Notes under the pieces: generated by a model | Database searches by the model: none | What the model was told of the DNA's origin: nothing | Seen by the model: the letters and a program-made list of their open reading frames with translations, nothing else | Position numbers and translations under genes: made by a program | Shown here: positions 1-9,362 of the stretch, in pieces | Layout: every line of letters starts with the position of its first letter | Position numbering within the stretch: position 1 is the stretch's first letter | NCBI RefSeq assembly: GCF_036373705.1 | Contig: NW_027102662.1 | Coordinates: 682,001-746,000, forward strand | Direction: 5' to 3' | DNA from: Amia ocellicauda | Taxonomy: Eukaryota > Chordata > Actinopteri > Amiiformes > Amiidae | DNA length: 64,000 bases

Positions 1-156
1 GCGCCTCCTCGTGAGATTATTACAGCCGGAAATCAGATCTATCGCAATAAAAAGGGGTACACGTTGGAAAATAGATCACTAAACAAACGGTTCAGGGTGG
101 TGTACAATAAAAGAGTCTTGAAGACTGATTATACCACTCTGCCTTATGGATATTAG
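1..156 (+). pseudogene. DNA polymerase B, C-terminal end (copy A)
   Basis: The last 51 codons and stop of the family-B DNA polymerase, matching the end of the copy B polymerase at 16691-16846. The rest lies outside the window. Its final codons overlap the ATPase start by 11 bases, as in every copy, which suggests translational coupling or separate transcripts. Confidence 0.9.
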
Positions 157-817
157 TGGTGGTTTTGATAACAGACTTCAACACCCTTTCTCCTGTATTA
201 TAGCCGGTCCCTCCAATTCGGGGAAGAGCTATCTTATAAAGAACATCATAGAAGATGTGGACGCAACCGTGTCCCAAGCTCTTGACAACATAGTGTGGTG
301 TTACTCTTGCTGGCAACCTCTCTACGATGATTTGGCTTCGAAAAAAAATAATCTGTAATTTGTGCAAGGTCTCCCCGCCTCGTTGTGTGACGATGACTTG
401 TTCCCGCCCGGTCAAACTAATCTAGTGATCCTTGATGACCTGATGGAGCAGGCCGGTGACAACAGTGAAGTGGAAAAAGCTTTCACAAAGTACACTCATC
501 ATAGGAATTTAAGTATTATTTATTTAGTTCAAAATCTATTTTTTCAAGGTAAAAAAAGCCGCACTATTAATTTATATGCCAATTATATCATTCTTTTTAA
601 AAACCCCAGAGATAAACTACAGGTCACCGTCTTGGCTCGTCAAATGTACCCTAACCAGACCAAGTTCTTTTTGGAGGCATTTGAGGATGCCACCAAAAAA
701 CCCTACGGGTACTTGATTGCGGACTTAAAAGCACAAACCCCAGAAGACTTTCGCCTCAGAACAGGTTTGTGCCCGCCCGATTGGCCGGCAGTGTATGTGC
801 TAAAGAAAAGGAAATAA
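146..817 (+). pseudogene. Packaging ATPase, FtsK/HerA type (copy A)
   Basis: Copy of the genome-packaging ATPase described for copy B (16836-17507), with the same Walker A GPSNSGKS and Walker B NLVILDDL. The reading frame is broken in this copy. It overlaps the polymerase end and is followed within 10 bases by the 111-residue gene. Confidence 0.9.
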
Positions 818-823
818 ATAAGA

Positions 824-1159
824 ATGTCTGTTCGGATTAAAAGAAATCTGCCACTTTTGCAAATGTTATTTGAGGGGAGCCCGCGCCATAGGAAAGCTGT
901 GCTGGCAGGGGCCCCCTCGGATTTGATCGAGACCCTGTGTGAAATAGCTTTTAACATCTTACGCGGTAATATACCCCTAACCCCTTCTCAACAATCTAAA
1001 CTCAAAAAACAAAAAGCGGTTATCAAGATCATCGCTAATAAGAAGTATTCTATTAAAAGAAAAAGAAAGAAGATTAATCAAACCGGGGGTTTTATAGGAC
1101 CGCTGTTGAGCATAGCCGTGCCTTTCCTAACCAGTCTTCTAGCTTCCAGAGTGGGTTAA
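824..1159 (+). CDS. 111-residue basic protein with hydrophobic C-terminus (copy A)
   Basis: Short frame that looks whole here. About 30 residues of mixed sequence are followed by a strongly basic stretch (KRKRKK near residue 88) and a hydrophobic C-terminal helix (GGFIGPLLSIAVPFL). The basic-plus-amphipathic layout recalls the small DNA-condensing or membrane-active virion proteins of adenoviruses. That comparison is inference from composition and from its place among virion genes. It lies 6 bases after the ATPase and 2 bases before the next gene. Confidence 0.7.
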   Translation: MSVRIKRNLPLLQMLFEGSPRHRKAVLAGAPSDLIETLCEIAFNILRGNIPLTPSQQSKLKKQKAVIKIIANKKYSIKRKRKKINQTGGFIGPLLSIAVPFLTSLLASRVG

Positions 1160-1161
1160 TA

Positions 1162-1903
1162 ATGGAATATGCTCAGAAAATGTTTTTGATCCCTCAGGAG
1201 CAGCTTGAGAAACTGAGAAAAAATGTTGTCGGGCCAGAGCCCATTAGACAAATGGCCGAAAACAACCTGGACTCTGAAATGAAAGCTATACAGGCCAGGG
1301 CCGATTTAAATCAGTATTCCAAAGCCCAGGTGTATTCCAACATGTTACAGCGCTACCTCCGTCTGGTTAGACAGGGTGAAAAAGATCAATACATTTTAAC
1401 TTTAACCATGGCCTCTCAAGAAAATGGTTCTGGGGCTGATGCGGGGGGTTCGGTTGATAAAGATGTTGCGGTGACCGAACCTGTTGAGAGTTCAGAGGGA
1501 GATGTTGTAACGGATGTTTTGAGAAACATGCCGGCCAGAAGCAAAAGACATGCAGAATATATCCTGCACAAAATGGTTCAGAAACCGCGGGTAACGGCTT
1601 GGAATGAACAGGGTGAATTTGTTTTTAAGGGACAACTGATCAAAGGTTCACACGTTTGATTTGTTGAAGAGTGTCACTAGCACTAATAAGGTACCCGATA
1701 GTCGCCGACCTGTAGGCTGGAATGCTTTCCTACAGGCGATGGCCTGTCTGAACATGCCCCAATCAACAGTTCCTAACCAGGAAACGCGATAAAAAATCCA
1801 TCTGTGTAAAGAGGTGGAGCCTGATCTGACTCCGATATCTCATTACTCTGACCGTGCTGAGCGACCATCCTCAGGATCTATCCATCGTTGGGAAGCTTAT
1901 TAA
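1162..1903 (+). pseudogene. 247-residue unknown virion-region protein (copy A)
   Basis: Same gene as 17852-18595 in copy B, broken here. It begins with the motif MEYAQKMFLIPQEQLEKL, common at this place in metazoan Polintons. Function unknown. Confidence 0.75.
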
Positions 1904-2082
1904 TCTCATGTTTTTATTTGTCTCCCCTGTAAATAATGACCCGACAAACAATTTTTTTTTTTTTTTTTTTTTTTTTCAAATGTTGTACATTTATTTATAC
2001 CATAACCCCTGCTTTGTATAAGAATTGTGTTGAATAAAAACAAAACTAATGATTCAAAGGCTGTTTTCATTATTTTTTCACC
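1904..2082. promoter_or_regulatory. Convergent 3' ends with polyadenylation signals (copy A)
   Basis: Gap between the rightward and leftward gene blocks. It holds AATAAA on the plus strand at 2033-2038 and its complement TTTATT at 1990-1995, so both transcript sets could end here. A run of about 28 T lies at 1950-1977. The same arrangement occurs at 18596-18774, 36452-36630 and 52616-52794 in copies B to D. Confidence 0.55.
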
Positions 2083-2654
2083 TTAACACGCATGACATCT
2101 TTTAAAATCCTCACAAGAACACCCCATCTGTATACATGGCTGGCTAGGGTCGTAAGTCATTGTGTTATAAGGGGGGTCCACAGTGTACTGACAAACTCTG
2201 CCACTTTTTTATCATTTTGGCCTAAATCCTCACTGTACAAGGCCATAATATCGGGGTATGACCTTCCTTTAGATCTATGATATAAGAAAAACACACAGTG
2301 CTGACCACAAGTGAAGGTCTGAAGACTTTGTACTTGACGACCGCTGTAAATGGTTTCTTGACAGTTGTTGAGCAGAAAGTTATTGATCTTCCGAGGGAAA
2401 GGTCTGAAATCCGGGGGGTTTCCATAGGAATCAAAAAATTCACCACGGTGGTCCTACCTTAGATAAATAGCCAGCCAATGTTCTCCGGGCATATTTTTAG
2501 GGTGTGTGTTGATTATGTACATTGCAGGTAAATTCTTGATCTTAAATTTAGGTAGCTGATCGCAGGCGTAGACTCCTTGAAACAGTTTCCGTGAGCCGGC
2601 CAGGGCATTCATGATGTGGTTGAGCTCTCTGGTGTTCATTTTAATAATAATCAT
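2083..2654 (-). pseudogene. Adenain-like maturation protease (copy A)
   Basis: Broken copy of the C5-type cysteine protease best seen at 36631-37203 in copy C. It retains the HPKNMPGEHW block with the catalytic His. Its start overlaps the end of the major capsid gene by about 14 bases. Confidence 0.85.
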
Positions 2655-3917
2655 ACAGAACGTTTCTCCTCTGATTCACCTCAATAATGTTGTCAAACAC
2701 AGCATACACGACCATATTTACAGTGCGTGGTAGAGGCTGCTTGAAACGCATCTCCAAACGCATATTGCCCGTCTTCATCAGTGAAAAATGTTGTCCACAC
2801 TCTTCGTCAGGGGTCAGGTTGAAACCGTACAGGGTGTAACCGCTGCAGTATTCCCGGCGATCGATCAGCAGAGTTTGATCCTTGAGATGGCGACCCGTAG
2901 CCAGTACTACACTGTAATATTCACGAACCGCATTGCCGTTTTCAAAGTCAGGTTGAAAAGGTCTGGATGGAACCTGCACACCATCGACGTACAACGCTAT
3001 AAATTCCGCGTTATAATGTTTAAAGTTAAAGGGGTTCTTGTTGTAAACCCCGGTAAATGCATCATTATCCACGAGACCAATAATAACCTGTTTTGGGAGC
3101 TGTCCTAGAAACAGATTTTCCTGGTTCATCACCCGTGTCCCTGCAGTCATATTGACTCTTTCGATCGGGTACTTAACGCCTGCGCGTGTCCTAGTTTAAC
3201 CGCCGGGGAGACGGACACTTTTTTCACAAACAGCGAGGCCGATAATATGGTCAGTTTATATTTTTCAGTATCAGGGGTCATCAGATAAAAAGCACTTTTA
3301 CTACGGATCATTTTAATTTTAATGTCTACCCCGTTGAGCATGAGTTTTTCTTGGAAAAATATGTCTGCATTGATATGCCCCATTAGCTCAAAGGTCCTCC
3401 CTTCTGTTGAAGAGGCCGTTCTTTTTTGCAAACCCTTATTGAGTCCCTCTGGATCCTTGTCGTCCATAGCTTCCGGGTTGTCTTTGAAGAAAAGGCCGGG
3501 GCTGAACTGTTTGCTTAGGGTCTCCTCACTATAATTAAGTTTACACTCCATCATGGCTCTATAGGGGTAAGTATTGCTGCTTTGACTAATGAGCCGATCT
3601 CCCAGGGTCACATCCACCTGTGAAAACATGGTGGCCACCGGGTAATTGATGACCCCAGCGTTGGCCGTCTTCTCGATTGCATCGCCATCCTCATTAGTCA
3701 CTTTACAGTTCATTAAAATAAATGTGTTATTCAAATCATTATAATCCTCGCCATTGCCAGCTATAAAAAACTCCAGAGGGGCCATGTCTGAAATTGCAGA
3801 AAGAGGGGGAATCTCTACATATATGCTCTTATCTATACTCGTTTGAGTGTATGGAACTGTAAACAGATCCAGTTCTGATTTGACGCATTCTTCCAATAGA
3901 CTGTGGACAAAAGACAT
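2641..3917 (-). pseudogene. Major capsid protein, double jelly-roll (copy A)
   Basis: Broken copy of the major capsid gene described for copy B (19334-20641). The N-terminal block DLFTVPYTQTSIDK and the PLEFFIAGNGEDY block are present. It lies between protease and pVI-like genes. Confidence 0.87.
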
Positions 3918-3919
3918 GT

Positions 3920-4407
3920 TTAAAAGATATATCCTGAGGCTCTATTTTTCTTTCTTTGAGACTTTCTTTTTGCAGGTTTTTTCTTGTGCTGCTTCCTTCT
4001 CCGAGTGTTTCCACGATATGTTGGAGAATGAGAGATTCTTCGTTTTTTGTTAGCCACGGATCTTCGTCGCCCTGGTGGACACATGCTGTTTCTTCTTTTA
4101 CCCCCCCTCCTCGCCATTACCATGAGACCCGAACCCTCCTGATGCTCATGGCTAGCTGCCCGGTTCATAACATTGGTGAACACGTCACTAACAATATTTT
4201 TAGCCGCTGATTTCAAGTGGGGTCTGGCTATAGCAAAGCCTCTCTTAAGCAGGGGTACGGCCATTCTAAAGAGACCACGAAAGAGTCCTCCTAGACCGGC
4301 GCCATACATTGTGGGGGCTCCTACAAAACCGGGCAAGCCGTTCCATCTTGCATCTTGTAATAATCCACATTGGCGCTAGGATCTACATAACCCCTCGAGG
4401 TAGCCAT
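3920..4407 (-). pseudogene. pVI-like minor virion protein (copy A)
   Basis: Same gene as 20644-21131. It carries the glycine-rich amphipathic segment GLGGLFRGLFRMAVPLLKRG followed by arginine/lysine-rich C-terminal tracts. It starts 2 bases from the penton-like gene stop. Confidence 0.65.
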
Positions 4408-4408
4408 T

Positions 4409-5143
4409 TTAATAATGTACACACTGTTTCAGGGGTCGAAAATGTAGTTTGACAACTTAACTTTACCGAAGCGGAAGGGTACGTTGATATTCTGATCCGA
4501 TTTGACTTCGATCGTGATGTTGTCAAAGTGGGTCTTTGAGACTGGTACGTAGTGTGGCTTGTCATAAGTAATTGTGACCATGTCATTGCTTTTACCTTTA
4601 ATAAGTACATTTCTCAAAAGGGGGACATAACTATCCCCGACCCTCTGGTGGGTTATGATATCCGTATACACATAAAGAGTGTAAAAGCCGCCCCACCACT
4701 TCTGAGAACCTGCTCTCTGTGTCAGAATAGAACCCTAATATACGCCCCAGTTGGCCGCTGGTTTGAATGCTAATACCTGGTTTTGACACCTTGTACAATC
4801 TGTTTTTAATAGGGTTGTAATATAGCTTGATGTTGGGGGTGCCTTCTGAGAACTGTTTATGCATCTCATCTAATATTTTATCTACATTGTCATAATAACC
4901 TCCTTGTATCGTGAATGTCCATTGACTCTTTTTAACATCATCAAAAATGGCGAAGGTGGCATCCTTATCTTGTAAAACAGCCCAAGTGTAAGGATACTGT
5001 ATTTCCGCCAACCCCACTTCCCACGACCCCCTTAGATCTATAGATTTTCCAAATTGTACCGTGTAACTGGATATTTCATTTTTAGGGTATATATCGAGAG
5101 AGGCGTTACTGGGTAGAGTCACGTAGAAGCCTCCTGATTCCAT
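4409..5143 (-). pseudogene. Penton-like minor capsid protein (copy A)
   Basis: Broken copy of the gene described at 55156-55888. The conserved WEVGLAEIQYPYTW block is visible. The start was taken at the ATG before SGGFYVTLPSN rather than at an earlier Met that would overlap the integrase end. Confidence 0.75.
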
Positions 5144-5189
5144 CTTGAGTATCGAGAGTAATGCCCCCAACACACCCGCGGGCATGTTG

Positions 5190-6299
5190 TTATAAGGATT
5201 GAATATCGCAAACCTGTTGTTCCGGGACCCAACTATTGAACTTTTCAGGCCATCCAAGCCATTTCACCAACACATATTTTTTCCGGTTCTGGGTTTTTTC
5301 AGCTAATATCTTTTCAACTCTGTATACACTGTCTTTACCCACAATAATTTTTTGTAACTCGGCTTCGTAAAACGTTCCTTCTATATCCTCCCCGTCATAG
5401 TCTTTTAACCGGTACACGGGGGGGGCTCTAGCCAACTGTTCGGTAACTGTAAAATATTCGTCAGAAAATGTTTGTTCATAACCTTTGGCAAAAGTACTCC
5501 TTAGCTTTGAAACGCGAACCACATCACCGATGTTGAACTTATAAGTAGTTTTTCCCTTCTTAATAAATGGTCCGTATAATTTTGTATAGACCTGAAAAGA
5601 ATTACTTTGATCAACATCTATAGACTTCATTTTAATACTGGTGTGATACCCTTGGTTGTAAGCATCAATAAAATCCTGAACTTTATCAAAATACTTGAAC
5701 GTGTTGACCGCTGTAAAATATCTCCACATTTTGGTCTTTATGGTGCGGTTAAACCTCTCCACTACCGATGCTTTAAGCTCATTTCCGGTGGTGAAATGAT
5801 GTATTTTGTGTCTCTTCAGTAGATTCTGAAATTCTCTGTTGAGAAACTCTTTTCCTTAATCAGTCTGCAGTTTTTTAGGACATCGACCCTGGGACAATAT
5901 ATCCTCAAAGACCCTCGTCACCGCTCAACCTGTTTTATTATGTAGAATTCGAGCCCAGGCATATTTTGATTAAACATCGATACACATCAACATCAATTTG
6001 TGACCATTGTTATGTTTTGATAAATTTGACATATCGACTAGATCCATTTGCCATTGTGAGTCTATGTCAGTTGCATATACGCGGTTTCTTTTAAAGTTAA
6101 TCCTGAGAGGTTTATGTAAGGTATAGGCGTCTTGTTCCCGTAACCATTCTGAAACAACCACATCATTAACCTTCACTCCGGCCTCAGCGAGTCCTCTTTG
6201 AAAACCCTTCTTACCCGCCAAACCCCCAATCTTGGCTGGGTTGTAGTATAGTTCCTGCATTTGGGGAGCTTGCCGAGTCATTCTGTCAAATAACCACAC
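5190..6299 (-). pseudogene. Chromodomain integrase, rve/DDE family (copy A)
   Basis: Broken copy of the Polinton integrase described at 21901-22971. The zinc-binding-like N-terminal part, rve core and C-terminal chromodomain are all represented. A minus-strand TATAAAAA lies at 6321-6328, 22-29 bases before its start. Confidence 0.9.
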
Positions 6300-6320
6300 A
6301 GACCCACACTATGCGCAAAG

Positions 6321-6328
6321 TTTTTATA
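6321..6328 (-). promoter_or_regulatory. TATA-like box upstream of integrase (copy A)
   Basis: On the minus strand this reads TATAAAAA, 22-29 bases before the integrase ATG. It is repeated in other copies (for example 22993-23000). The nearby minus-strand AATAAA (TTTATT at 6337-6342) could end the transcripts of the accessory genes to the right, so one block would end and the next begin here. Confidence 0.45.
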
Positions 6329-6453
6329 CATGGTTTTTTATTCAACTTCAGGAGAGCAGATACCCCTTTTTAGACATTTGAGAAAAGTATAACATACACA
6401 ACAATTTTTTCTACGGTCCAGACAAAAAGAAATCAGATGATTGGTTACTTGAT

Positions 6454-6846
6454 CTATATCAACAAATATACCTGTTTCTTTATCTTGTAGGCACACACCT
6501 CAGTTACATATGTAAATAAAACAACAATATGACCTATTTTAAAATTAAACAGAGGTGTATTAAACATGCTCAGTAAAAGGTCATACAGATGTTGATGAAA
6601 TGGCCTAATATCATTCTTGGCCCCCTTGAGCGCTTCATCCCAGTGTTCGTACCCCCCGATCTTTGTTACAGCAGCCATTAACTTTTCCAGGTTTGAAAGT
6701 TGATCCTCATCGATGGTTAAATCTGTAGAGAAAAGGCTCGCGTTGGCTACTTTTCTGTCAAGCACATGGTGTAATAGCGCTCTCAGGTTAGCTGCAGAGT
6801 GTTGATGACAGAACCAGTTGCAGAAGCAGTCCAGAACATTCCCCAT
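6454..6846 (-). CDS. Bcl-2-like small protein (copy A)
   Basis: A 130-residue frame that looks whole in this copy, starting at MGNVLDCFCNWF. Residues about 100-122 (SMFNTPLFNFKIGHIVVLF) resemble the BH1 region of Bcl-2 proteins (ELF-x-DG-x-NWGRIVAFF), placed after a run of predicted helices. It is shorter than cellular Bcl-2 proteins (about 170-200) and has no clear BH2 or C-terminal membrane anchor. Bcl-2 homologues occur in several large and mid-size DNA viruses, including adenovirus E1B-19K, so an anti-death role is plausible. This is inference from one motif; it could be an unrelated helical protein. Confidence 0.4.
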   Translation of the reverse strand: MGNVLDCFCNWFCHQHSAANLRALLHHVLDRKVANASLFSTDLTIDEDQLSNLEKLMAAVTKIGGYEHWDEALKGAKNDIRPFHQHLYDLLLSMFNTPLFNFKIGHIVVLFTYVTEVCAYKIKKQVYLLI

Positions 6847-6858
6847 GTTCAAAGTCCC

Positions 6859-7707
6859 TTAGTTCAGGTCAGAGTCTGAATCAGTGGCGTAGATGTCGAA
6901 TTCTTCGTCGCTGTCCCCAGCTTTAACTTCTTTACGGAAGAAATAAGCTTTTAGCTTGCCAGCGGTTTTTCTACTCGGCTCATCCAGGTCATTGAGCAGC
7001 TGCCCAAGTTTCTCTATTATAAACGGCTCCTTTTTCAGCTCCAGCAAAATCTCATCTATGATTTTCTGGACTTGTCCCGCAGTGACATGTATGTGGGAGT
7101 AAGACAGCGCCTTGATTAGTGCCGGTTTCAGCCACGGTTTGTTCAGTCTTCTGTAAAACACGTTGAAATAGAACAGGAAATAGTAACGGTCTGGTTCAAA
7201 CAAACAACTGTGTCTCAACTGACTGGGGTGATTCACTTCACACCCCCGACAGACTTCTTTCAGAGCTCGGTCGATGAGAGCACTCAGAATATACACCAGG
7301 GTGCTTTTAACCACTCTGCTTACTTGGTCACATACCCCGGGCATAAATCCTTCATCTTCATCACGCCCCCGGGACTGTCCGATGCTCATTGGTTCGCCTG
7401 GTGGTTTGTGGGGTGTTTCTACATCCATTGGACTGACCCCCTCCTGAGACGCACAGACGGTAGACAGTTCGGCAAAATCGAGGCCCTCCATGAGCTCCAG
7501 AGGCTGGGGATCCCCGAGACTCATTTGGACATCCATCGCACCGCATGTTGTTTCGTCCTGAGGGACCGGGGTCTGAGGTCTTGGAGAGTAACCGCAGTCA
7601 AAGGGTTCCAGAGTGTATACAAAATCTGGGGAATAGAACAAGGGGTGATCCCGGGTTTGAAGAGGCCTGTAGAGCCTGTCGACGTCCGCAGCTTTCGGGT
7701 AAGACAT
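6859..7707 (-). CDS. 282-residue C-x2-C / H-x-C cluster protein (copy A)
   Basis: Frame that looks whole here. The N-terminal half (about 1-120) is proline-rich and probably disordered. The middle has CRGCEVNHPSQLRHSCL near residues 154-170, a Cys/His set spaced C-x2-C-x8-H-x-C that could bind zinc. A helical domain rich in aromatic residues follows, then an acidic tail ending DSDSDLN. I do not recognise the family with certainty. Similar Cys-x2-Cys...HPSQ...H-x-Cys segments occur in fish and cnidarian virus-like elements. An early regulatory role is a guess from position and composition. Confidence 0.6.
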   Translation of the reverse strand: MSYPKAADVDRLYRPLQTRDHPLFYSPDFVYTLEPFDCGYSPRPQTPVPQDETTCGAMDVQMSLGDPQPLELMEGLDFAELSTVCASQEGVSPMDVETPHKPPGEPMSIGQSRGRDEDEGFMPGVCDQVSRVVKSTLVYILSALIDRALKEVCRGCEVNHPSQLRHSCLFEPDRYYFLFYFNVFYRRLNKPWLKPALIKALSYSHIHVTAGQVQKIIDEILLELKKEPFIIEKLGQLLNDLDEPSRKTAGKLKAYFFRKEVKAGDSDEEFDIYATDSDSDLN

Positions 7708-7742
7708 TCTCTTTAATTTTAAACCATGAATGAATTGTTGCG

Positions 7743-7770
7743 CCTTTTATCCTATCTCTTCACTACGTCA
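7743..7770 (-). promoter_or_regulatory. Promoter-like elements of the 282-residue gene (copy A)
   Basis: Minus-strand GATAAAAG (7743-7750), about 36 bases before the ATG at 7707, is a TATA-like box. A TGACGTA half-site at 7764-7770, the same ATF/CREB-type core found three times in each terminal repeat, lies just upstream. Conserved in copies C and D. Confidence 0.4.
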
Positions 7771-7785
7771 TGACACACCGCCCTC

Positions 7786-8036
7786 TTAGAAGAGAGTAGC
7801 CCCTGAGCCGTCAGACCCCCCTCCAAAACCCCACACGTCGTCTGTTTTATCATCGTCGTCGTCATTCAAGGGGGATATATAATCCATAATCCAGCATATT
7901 CTCCTTCTAACCAAATCCAGTTGCGAACATTTGGTCAAGATGTCAAAACCATCATTTATACAGTTTATGACCTCTTTCAAGAACGGCCAGTCCACGGCGT
8001 CAAACATCATTTCAGTAACCTGTTTTTCTGGATCCT
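7786..8036 (-). pseudogene. Acidic accessory protein, C-terminal part (copy A)
   Basis: C-terminal part of the gene that is full length at 23723-24433. The rest is missing because the element ends here against tRNA-Val repeat DNA. Confidence 0.75.
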
Positions 8037-8170
8037 CTTGCCCTTGAGCAATGCAAAATAGGTCAGTGAAAATAGAAACCTTTATCTCACAGGTTGGCCC
8101 ACGGGAAACGCCTGTGCGCGTTTTACCAGCCTGCTTCGATGGGAGCCATTCGAAACGCTAGGACAGGTCG

Positions 8171-8243
8171 GTTTCCGTAGTGTAGTGGCTATCACGTTCG
8201 CCTCATACGCGACAGGTCCCCGGTTCGAAACTGGGTGGAAACA
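8171..8243 (+). tRNA. tRNA-Val-like, anticodon loop changed to CAT
   Basis: 73-nt cloverleaf, clearly a tRNA-Val relative (GTTTCCG acceptor arm, TGTAGTGG D region). The anticodon triplet reads CAT instead of CAC, the end of the anticodon stem is mismatched, and the B box reads GGTTCGAAACT. First T4 run is 69 bases downstream. Probably a decayed gene. Confidence 0.7.
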
Positions 8244-8763
8244 ACCCGCGGTGCACGTATGCCAGTGCCGTGTTACCCGTCCTCATCTCTCTGCCCCAAG
8301 GCCGGCCGTCGTTTTCTCTTCCTCGGAGTGGCAAGAAATCCTGACCTTGAGAACTAATGATCGAAGAAGGGTAGCTTTGCGAGGAGCTGGAACTGACACT
8401 TTTAAAATCGATACATGTTGTTGCTGTTACAATACGACCGTAGCAGGATCGGCGACATTGCTGTTACTCTTATGTAGTTGAAGGCGCAGTATAGCTCTGA
8501 TAGTCTGGTGGTGAAGGAAGACCACCAGCCGTTTGAACAAGCCATTCAGCATCACCTTGTTGGGCTAAGTGCAGGCACTGTCAGAGCGCAGGGCGTCCTG
8601 CCTTTGAAAGAGTTTCCAAAGTGTCCTGATGTGCCCTTGAGCATTGCAAAATAGGTCAGTGAAATTAGAAACCTTTATCTCACAGGCTGGCCCAAGGGAA
8701 ACGCCTGTGCACGTTTTACCAGCCTGCTTCGATGGGAGCCATTCGAAACACCAGGACAGGTTG

Positions 8764-8836
8764 GTTTCCGTAGTGTAGTGGCTATCACGTTCGCCTCACA
8801 CGCGAAAGGTCCCTGGTTCGAAACCGGGCGGAAACA
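8764..8836 (+). tRNA. tRNA-Val (CAC)
   Basis: Full cloverleaf with GTTTCCG/CGGAAAC acceptor pairing, intact anticodon loop CTCACAC and B box GGTTCGAAACC. Differs from the usual vertebrate sequence in the D loop (GGCTATC) and by a wobble pair in the T stem. First T4 is about 61 bases downstream (8897-8900), which is far for a Pol III terminator. Confidence 0.8.
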
Positions 8837-9053
8837 ACCCGCGGTGCACGTGTGCTAGTGCTGTGTTACCTGTCCCTGTAACGCGGCCGGCCATCGTTTT
8901 CTCTTCCTCGGAGTGTCAAGAAAGCCTGACCTAGAGAACAAACGATCACAGAAGGGTAGCTTTGCGAGGCGCTGGAACTGACACTTTTAAAATCGATACA
9001 TGTTGTTGCTGTTACAATACGACCGTAGCAGGATCGGCGACATTGCTGTTACT

Positions 9054-9059
9054 CTTATG
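9054..9059. repeat. Target site duplication, left of copy B
   Basis: CTTATG, repeated directly after the element at 24737-24742. The empty site GTTACTCTTATGTAGTTG is visible uninterrupted in neighbouring tRNA units (for example at 8464-8480). Six bases is the usual Polinton duplication length. Confidence 0.93.
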
Positions 9060-9244
9060 AGTAGATAGTTGGGTTTTTTGGGCGCGGCCTATTTTGTTAT
9101 GACGTATGCCCTAAGCTTATTAATATTCCTACGTCATAATTGGGGGGCGTGATTTTAGGTAGAGTTATTTCCTTAATTATTCCTACGTCATATCCGTCAG
9201 AAAGTGTACACCCATAAAACCCTGAACAACAAGGCCGCCCATAA
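9060..9244 (+). repeat. Left terminal inverted repeat, copy B
   Basis: 185 bp, matching the reverse complement of 24552-24736 with about three differences. It contains a GC-rich segment (GGGCGCGGCC), a GGGGGGCGTG box and three TGACGTA/TACGTCA cores at 9100-9106, 9130-9136 and 9184-9190. Confidence 0.95.
9100..9190. promoter_or_regulatory. Three ATF/CREB-like half-sites in the terminal repeat
   Basis: TGACGTA at 9100-9106 and its complement TACGTCA at 9130-9136 and 9184-9190. The same trio occurs in each other terminal repeat. TGACGT cores bind ATF/CREB factors and drive early promoters in adenoviruses; use here is inference. Confidence 0.4.
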
Positions 9245-9362
9245 CCTGTTGTTCTTGTTGTTCTTGTTGGTCAACTGTAGAGTGTGAATGGGTCGGCTCT
9301 TCCTGTAGTGGTTGGGGGTCTTTTTTAAATATACATTTAATGGTTTAGTAAATCTAAACCGT

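Larger units (their letters stand above)
1..8036 (+). mobile_element. Polinton/Maverick copy A (partial)
   Basis: Visible right-hand part of a Polinton (adintovirus-like) element. It runs from the last codons of DNA polymerase B through ATPase, two small virion-type genes, protease, major capsid, pVI-like, penton-like, integrase and the accessory genes. The right terminal inverted repeat is absent: sequence matching the acidic accessory gene gives way near 8036 to tRNA-Val repeat DNA. The element is broken, with roughly ten breaks in the visible part. It is near-identical to the other copies, so its separation from them is recent. Confidence 0.95.
8037..9053 (+). repeat. tRNA-Val repeat cluster 1 (two units)
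   Basis: About 1 kb between copies A and B, made of two roughly 600-bp repeat units, each with one tRNA-Val(CAC)-type gene. Each unit has a conserved leader (CAAAATAGGTCAGTGAAA...), the tRNA, and a 3' part ending in GTTACTCTTATG. The last unit ends in the CTTATG that flanks copy B. The 3' part of the second unit has the variant CTGTCCCTGTAACGCGG, also found left of copy C but not in the other units. Confidence 0.85.

Noticed and set aside
92-415. 107-codon minus-strand frame opposite the ATPase start (also at 16782, 34648)
   Set aside because: Antisense shadow of the conserved Walker A region.
1950-1977. Long T run as the tail of a retroposed gene
   Set aside because: It lies at the fixed convergent gene boundary in all copies and varies in length only, so it is a simple tract inside the element.
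7210-7716. 168-codon plus-strand frame opposite the 282-residue gene (also 41571, 57955)
   Set aside because: Mirror of the conserved minus-strand gene; the protein-level features (Cys/His cluster, acidic tail) belong to the minus-strand reading.
8185-8481. Roughly 60-110-codon frames repeated in the tRNA units (for example 25706, 59573, 60535)
   Set aside because: They run through the tRNA gene and recur only because the unit recurs; no coding signature.
8171-8490. tRNA-Val units as ordinary dispersed SINEs
   Set aside because: The simple-repeat tails and tRNA heads look SINE-like, but several hundred bases upstream of each tRNA are also shared between units, which fits tandem gene-cluster units better than retroposed SINEs. 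A SINE origin of the AAC-type tail remains possible.
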